A stretch of 64,000 nucleotides of DNA from Mesotaenium endlicherianum (Eukaryota > Streptophyta > Zygnematophyceae > Zygnematales > Mesotaeniaceae): assembly GCA_009602735.1 (NCBI GenBank), contig WELA01003863.1, positions 335,156-399,155 on the forward strand. Direction: 5' to 3'. The notes below the pieces were generated by a model, which saw only the letters and a program-made list of their open reading frames with translations, did not search any database and was not told where the DNA came from. A program made the translations under genes and the position numbers. This document shows positions 58,936-64,000 of the stretch, piece by piece (within the stretch, counting starts at the first letter, position 1; each line of letters starts with the position of its first letter).

Positions 58936-60400
58936 GTCTGCTACGTTTCTATATTCGCGAGCTCAAACCGAGGCCCGTTTCGAGCTTGACAGGCCCTAGG
59001 GGCTTGGCCAGGCTTTAACACTTCCCGCAGCCGAGGAGAAGATATTCCTTATTGAGTTCCGCCCGTCGAGACAATGTAGACGTAAGCAAGGCACACAGCG
59101 TCTGAAAGTCGTCAGATGCCAACAGATCTAAAGCCAATAGTTAATTGTTTGATCTCAAATAATGCTGTCCCAATGAAATTGCGTTACAGAGATTTGAGGT
59201 TCTCGACAAAGGACGAAAGAGAAAACGATCTGCGATCAACATCTTCGCGGACCAGAATTGCGCAAGGATCTGTGTGCCTGCATCATCGATAGGGAGATTT
59301 ATAAGATTTTGAAAAGTCTCTTGGTATTGTGAACAGCCACCTGTTTTAAGCCGCATAGGATCTCGCATGACCTCAAACTGCCTCAAACTGCCTCGCCTTC
59401 AAAGCAAGGCAGGTGCGTTCTTGGCAGTTTCTGGGGACATAAACAGTCTACGATCCCATAGTGGTGTCCGTGCAATCTGGTACTGTTGCGCTTATACGGA
59501 CAATCTGTAATAGACAAAATGGTGTTTGACAGCGTCAATATGTAGCACAACGTGTCAAGCGTATGCAGTTAGATCATTTGTCCTATTAGTATACTGAGAA
59601 CTGCTGAGAACCCGAGACAGAGTCAGGCACGAGAGGCTGTCGTGTACTGTCGTGAGTTCATTAATGAAGGAGTGGAGTCACTGGTGACTGGAGTGGAGTG
59701 GGTAAGAGTCCAGGCCCCAGGATTCGCATAATATTCAATGTTATTTGCCTTTTTGGATGTTTTAAAATCCTAAAAATTCGTTAATTATGTCGAAAGAAAT
59801 CCTTGTCATTGGGAGCGGATGTCACGTAAAATCCCAAGATTTCCTATTCACCTTTACAAATGGTCGTGGGATGTTATTACGCCATCAAAAAATCCTACCA
59901 AATTTGGTCGGATGTTCTTGAAACCCTGACCGTCACCCAGAGCAGGCCAGAGGATGTTTCCAAAATTTTCCGAAATCTGCGACTTTTGTCGAATCCTGGG
60001 GCCTGGGTAAGACGTGGAAAGACGTGGTAGGAGGGCTGCAAGCCTGCAACGCAGCTTGATTCAGAAGTTATAGAACCCTGATAAAACCTTCAAGACTTTT
60101 CAAGACGTGTTAAAGACGGCTGATGCGAAAAGTCAAAGACCACTCTGCGAGTTGTCGTGTTCGAACTGCGTGGTCTCTTGTTGGCACTTTTTGGCGTCGG
60201 GCGCTAGGCACGACTGCATCTGCCAGGATCTGCCCAAATGAATACATACAAAAACACGTCCAGGTCTAGCATATCAATGAACATCAGAGTTGCGTGGAGC
60301 CTCGTGAGCAGCTCATGAGTGGCCTTACAGATGATGAAGAACGGGCTTGACCGTCGACGTACCTCCGAATCCCGATTCCCGAACTTGGGAACCTCGTTTA
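58936..60400. other. Intergenic region, no gene seen
   Basis: A minus-strand frame of about 80 codons at 59141-59386 has plausible composition but no partner exons. The rest is non-coding in appearance. Confidence 0.3.
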
Positions 60401-60504
60401 TGCTGGTTCATGCTGGTTCATGCTAGCTCCTGGTGCTTTCACGAACTTGCAGGTGCACGGTTGAACGTGCTAGAGGGTCAGCGAGAAAGACAGCAAGAAG
60501 TTCT

Positions 60505-61085
60505 TTATAATGGGGGGGTTGCTCTTTCTTTCTCGCAGCTCCCCTCATCACCCATGAACCTCGCTATATGCTATGGGGTCACTCGCTACAATAATTGGAT
60601 TTCTTAAAATGGGGGGTTGCTCTTTCTTGCTCGTTCCTCCCCTCAATACCCTCAGTATCCTGTCAAGACTAAACTGTAATGTTCCCTACGTATGTTCGTA
60701 AACCCAAAACTTCGTACGTAGTTTATGTCATAAAAAGCGGGGTATGAATTAATAAAATTAAAGCAAGCTCCAAAATAACATGAAGGTCCATACTATCTAC
60801 TTCAAATCTCGAGGATTGATAACTGCTAAGGCGTCGGCAAGGGACATTGAAACAAGAGGGACTGGGGGGTTGATTTTGTAAGCAAAAATGTAATTCTCTA
60901 ACTTGTCATTTGTTGCCTTTGTCGCTAAGGATAGTCCGTTGTAATTTTCTAACCTGTCATCTGCCGCCTTTCTCGCAAATGACTGTCCATTGCCAATGTT
61001 AGCCAAGCCTTGGAGTTGACCGGGTGTGACTACACTTACTGTCTCTCGGCTGCCTCACTTTCTTGCTCGCACCTCCTCCCATTAC
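60505..61085. repeat. Short duplicated blocks
   Basis: Two similar blocks at about 60509-60560 and 60607-60655 share GGGGGGTTGCTCTTTCTT followed by CTCG and CCCCTCA; a third weaker copy is near 61045-61085. Separately, 60888-60937 and 60939-60990 are a tandem pair (TAATTTTCTAACCTGTCAT-like, then GCCTTT, then GTCCNTTG). Confidence 0.6.
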
Positions 61086-61109
61086 CAATTGACTGCTCAT
61101 ATTGTATGT

Positions 61110-61880
61110 TGAAATGAATCGACTTACCAATAGGCGATTAACAATTGATGAAGATCTTTATATCAGCAAGTAATCTTTATGGTATTTTATGTTTACTGAT
61201 TAAACACCAAAAGACAAACGTACTAGCGGTGGACGATATTCGTAAGTCAAATGCAAGTGAACGAGCATCAATAATGCAATCAGTAAACTTATACATAATT
61301 AAGGCTAGAAGACGGTACGTATCAATGGCTTCTCGCCTTTGATTCAAATATATCTCGGTAAGCAGTACAAGAGAGTTGGCCTCGTTTCCTAGCATATGTG
61401 CATGGAATGAGTTTACTGTTCAACGGCAAGTGCGATGGCACCGCCTACCCGAGAGTTAACCACGTAGGTAGGACCTTGGTGAAATGAATCGACTTACCAA
61501 ATAAGCGATTAACAATTAATAAAGATCTTTATATCAGCAAGTAATCTTTATGGCGATTTCCGTTAACTGGTTAAACGGCAAAGGACAATACACTAGCAGT
61601 GAATAATACTCGTAAGTCAAATGCGAGTAAACTAGCATCAATGATGCAAATCAGTATACTCATACATAAGCAAGGTTAGAAGACAGTGCGTATCAATGGC
61701 TTCTCGCCTTGGATTCAGATCTCTCTCAGTAAGTTGTACAGGAAAGTTGGCCTCGTTTCCGAATGCCGAACTCGAGAGCAATGCCTAGCATATGTACATG
61801 GAATGAGTTTACTGTTCAACGGTCAGTGCGATGGCACCGCCTACCCGGGAGTTAACCACGTTGGTAGGACCTCGGTTAAC
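61110..61880. repeat. Tandem direct duplication of about 370 bp
   Basis: Copy 1 at about 61110-61470 and copy 2 at about 61480-61880 begin GAAATGAATCGACTTACCAA and both contain AAGATCTTTATATCAGCAAG, GTATCAATGGCTTCTCGCCT and GGAATGAGTTTACTGTTCAA, ending near GCACCGCCTACCCG and GTTAACCACGT. They differ by scattered substitutions and a roughly 30-bp indel. Position directly beyond the large minus-strand ORF suggests it may be part of the same element. Confidence 0.85.
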
Positions 61881-62313
61881 CAAATCCACCGCCATCTCCC
61901 ATCATCCCGAATAGCCATCCATCATAGGGATGTCATCTGGCCATTCATCTAGCATATCGTACTTAGGTGTAAGTCAAGGCAGTTCGCTGCTACCGAGTAC
62001 GGAAGTCAGCTGGCTGTCAAAGAATGGGTCAGCAAGCTGACTTATATGGACTTCAGCCTGCTGCTTCTGGCTGAGTCATTAAACTGATAATTATGTAAAG
62101 ACCAGCAGACTGACTATTAACTTAAAGTTCAGCAAGCTGAACTTAATTAACTATTATATTTGAATGAATATTACATCCACTAATATACTGATTCATTACA
62201 ATCCCTCCAACTTAACTTGTTGTCGCCTCGACAACATTAAACTGCCAAAGCCTTAAATAAAGAAACTAACCCTGACCAGCCTCCCCTACTGACTGTCTTC
62301 GCAGCCTGTCACC

Positions 62314-62568
62314 TTAAGGGGTTGTTCCTGGGGCTTCAGGATCAGGAGACGGAGATCTGGACCTAGATCTGGACAGCCCTCTAGGCCTGTCAGCTGGCCT
62401 TCTAAAGAACCCTGTTTGCTCTAAAGTTGGGCCTCGAGGTGAACGAAGGATGGTAGCCTGTTCTTCAACCACTTGGGTGTTGATCCCCACATAGACAGGC
62501 ATTCCAGTAGGATGCTGAAATACATTGGCTAGAGGTACATGCCCCTGAGCGGAGGGGGAGGCCGGCAT
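62314..62568 (-). CDS. Short Ser/Arg-Pro-rich ORF downstream of the mobile-element ORF
   Basis: About 84 residues, ending in RSRSRSPSPDPEAPGTTP. It begins about 100 bases after the stop of the larger ORF in a different frame. It could be a continuation after a frameshift, a separate small protein, or chance. No family recognised. Confidence 0.35.
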   Translation of the reverse strand: MPASPSAQGHVPLANVFQHPTGMPVYVGINTQVVEEQATILRSPRGPTLEQTGFFRRPADRPRGLSRSRSRSPSPDPEAPGTTP

Positions 62569-62670
62569 ACCTCTGGCCCACCCGCGTGTCCCTCTTCTGG
62601 TACCCCTGTCCTCTGGGGATTTCTGCCTGTGTCTGCTACCCAGTACAGTCAGATCAGCTTCTTCCCCTGC

Positions 62671-63999
62671 TTAGGCAGGTGAACTGGGGGAGCGAGCGCG
62701 GGGTCCAGTTGTCGCCATAACGGGGATCACATTCCAAATACCTGATCGTGGTTCTTTAGGGAGCGCCCCTGCCTGCCCCTGGGTATCCTGAGTACCTGCT
62801 GCTGATGCTTCTCCTCTGCCTTGTTCTTCTTCCTCATCCTCCTCATCCTCCTCCTCGGAGAGAGTAGGGGTCTCGTCCACTAAGTCGTCCTGCTCCCTAG
62901 TAGACATGGAGTAGTCTACCGACCTCCCTTTCTTAGGGCGCGCTGGAGGTTGCTTGGCCTTCAGCCTACTGATATCTATCCGGCCTGCATTCTTTGCCCA
63001 TTTGACAAAGGCATGCTTTCCCTTAGAGAAGTACTCTCTTCCCCTCCTCCTATGTTCCTTGGTCTCTGCATTCATATTGCTCAGGCATCCATTCAGCCTG
63101 GGGTCCCAAGGGGCAATGTGAGGTGGTAGGATGAGATAGCCGTCTAGGCCATAGTGGAAGTCATCCGGTTGGGCTCGGTCACACTCCTGCTTCTTATTTG
63201 TGACGGTCATCCACCTCCAGTCTGTTGGCTGCTGGTAGTACTGGGGTCCGTGCTCAGCCTTCCTCAGTTTACACGGGAACCAGTGGGGAGAGAACATCTG
63301 CTGTCCTGCTTCCCTGGCCAAGTACTCCCAGCTCCTTCTCTCAACTTCATTGTAAGCTGGCAGGAGTGTGAGGTAGAATACCGTATCCTTAAAGCTATCG
63401 GGCCGCATGCTCACCATCCGGATGAGTCTCTGATCTCCCACTATTCCCGGTATGGGGACCGGCTTGTCCTCTGAATCATCTGCGAGATACCGGGCCTGCT
63501 CTGCTGTATAGCCCACCATCTTAGCATAATCTTCGTAAAGGACCACGCCGGTGTGTGTCTCGATGTACCTGTCCAGTGCTGTAGCTCCTTCCTTCTGTAG
63601 CAGTGTTGTCTGTTCCAGCCTGTTGATCTCCTGGGCTGCCAGCAATGCTTCCTTCAGGTTATCGAAGTTTTGGCCACCCACCACAGTATACCTGTAAGTG
63701 GCCAAGCTCTTCTGTCTGTCCGCTTCAATCTTTTTCCTTTTCTCCTCCTCTGCCGCTGCCGCTTCTTCTTGTTGTTTCTTCTGTCTCTCCTCCTCAGCTT
63801 TCCTGAGGTTTTCCGCTTCCTGATCCTTCTTCCTCTGTGCCTCTTCTGCCGCCTCTTGTTGTCTGCGGACCCTTTCCTGTTCTCTCCTGGTGAGGGACGT
63901 CGCCGCCAGCTCCTTCTGGTATTGCTCCATTGTCCTCCTGGCTTCTTCCGCCTTGCGCTTTCTGTCCTCCTTTTGTGTGGTGGGCGCCATCCTGTGCAT
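62671..63999 (-). mobile_element. Large intronless ORF of probable retroelement (gag-like) origin, 5' partial
   Basis: At least 442 residues with no introns, in contrast to every host gene in the window. Order: a Glu/Lys/Gln-rich coiled coil (about residues 10-100, e.g. AEEAQRKKDQEAENLRKAEE), a globular Trp/Tyr-rich region (about 105-300, e.g. RRSWEYLAREAGQQMFSPHW, PHIAPWDPRLNGCLSN), a basic segment, then an acidic run (about 390-400) and a Pro/Ser tail. No reverse transcriptase, integrase, zinc knuckle or terminal repeat is visible within the window, so the mobile-element call rests on the intronless structure, layout and adjoining repeats. It may continue past base 64000. Confidence 0.45.
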
Positions 64000-64000
64000 G

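Overview
The window looks like nuclear DNA of an intron-rich green alga. Coding information lies in short exons with GT-AG (occasionally GC-AG) introns. The recognisable proteins are eukaryotic and plant-like, there is a hydroxyproline-rich type extracellular protein, and selenoprotein K keeps a TGA (Sec) codon plus a SECIS element, which is known in green algae but not land plants. Species cannot be decided from sequence alone. Most real genes are invisible as long ORFs; I assembled them by joining exons whose splice sites, phases and protein similarity agree. Family comparisons are from memory, not from a search.

Layout. 452-1117 (+): last exon of a CPBP-type intramembrane protease. 1.2-2.6 kb: fragments of coiled-coil coding sequence in both orientations. 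3809-8443 (-): beta-helix / proline-rich / Cys-rich extracellular-type protein with a 48-bp minisatellite. 12650-18639 (-): eIF3 subunit k, complete in 9 exons. 19803-21527 (-): F-box protein with an XPA C-terminus-like region. 22653-27887 (+): TMEM115/rhomboid-like membrane protein, 7 exons. 29805-31846 (-): selenoprotein K, 4 exons, with a SECIS at 29273-29344. 32.15-34.6 kb: a dispersed short repeat built on a TTTGCGTGCCCC core. 35514-42999 (-): S4-domain RNA-binding protein of the plastid YlmH-like family, 10 exons. 43903-56808 (+): meiotic MutS homologue MSH5, 31 exons, about 841 aa. 58.1-58.9 kb (-): unrecognised coding-like segment. 60.4-62.3 kb: several repeat families, including a 370-bp tandem duplication. 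62.3-64 kb (-): long intronless ORF of probable mobile-element origin running to the window edge.

The genes do not form one pathway: they cover translation initiation (eIF3k), Golgi/ER membrane biology (TMEM115, SelK), plastid proteostasis and RNA binding (CPBP, S4), ubiquitination (F-box) and meiotic crossover formation (MSH5). The most striking observations are the complete SelK Sec/SECIS pair and a recurrent pattern in which degenerate tandem repeats sit directly 5' of 3' splice sites; in MSH5 the repeat unit itself carries a copy of the acceptor and the first bases of the exon. Three assembly gaps (24524-24971, 37089-37656, 50842-51421) all lie in introns of these models and are bordered by G- or C-homopolymers.
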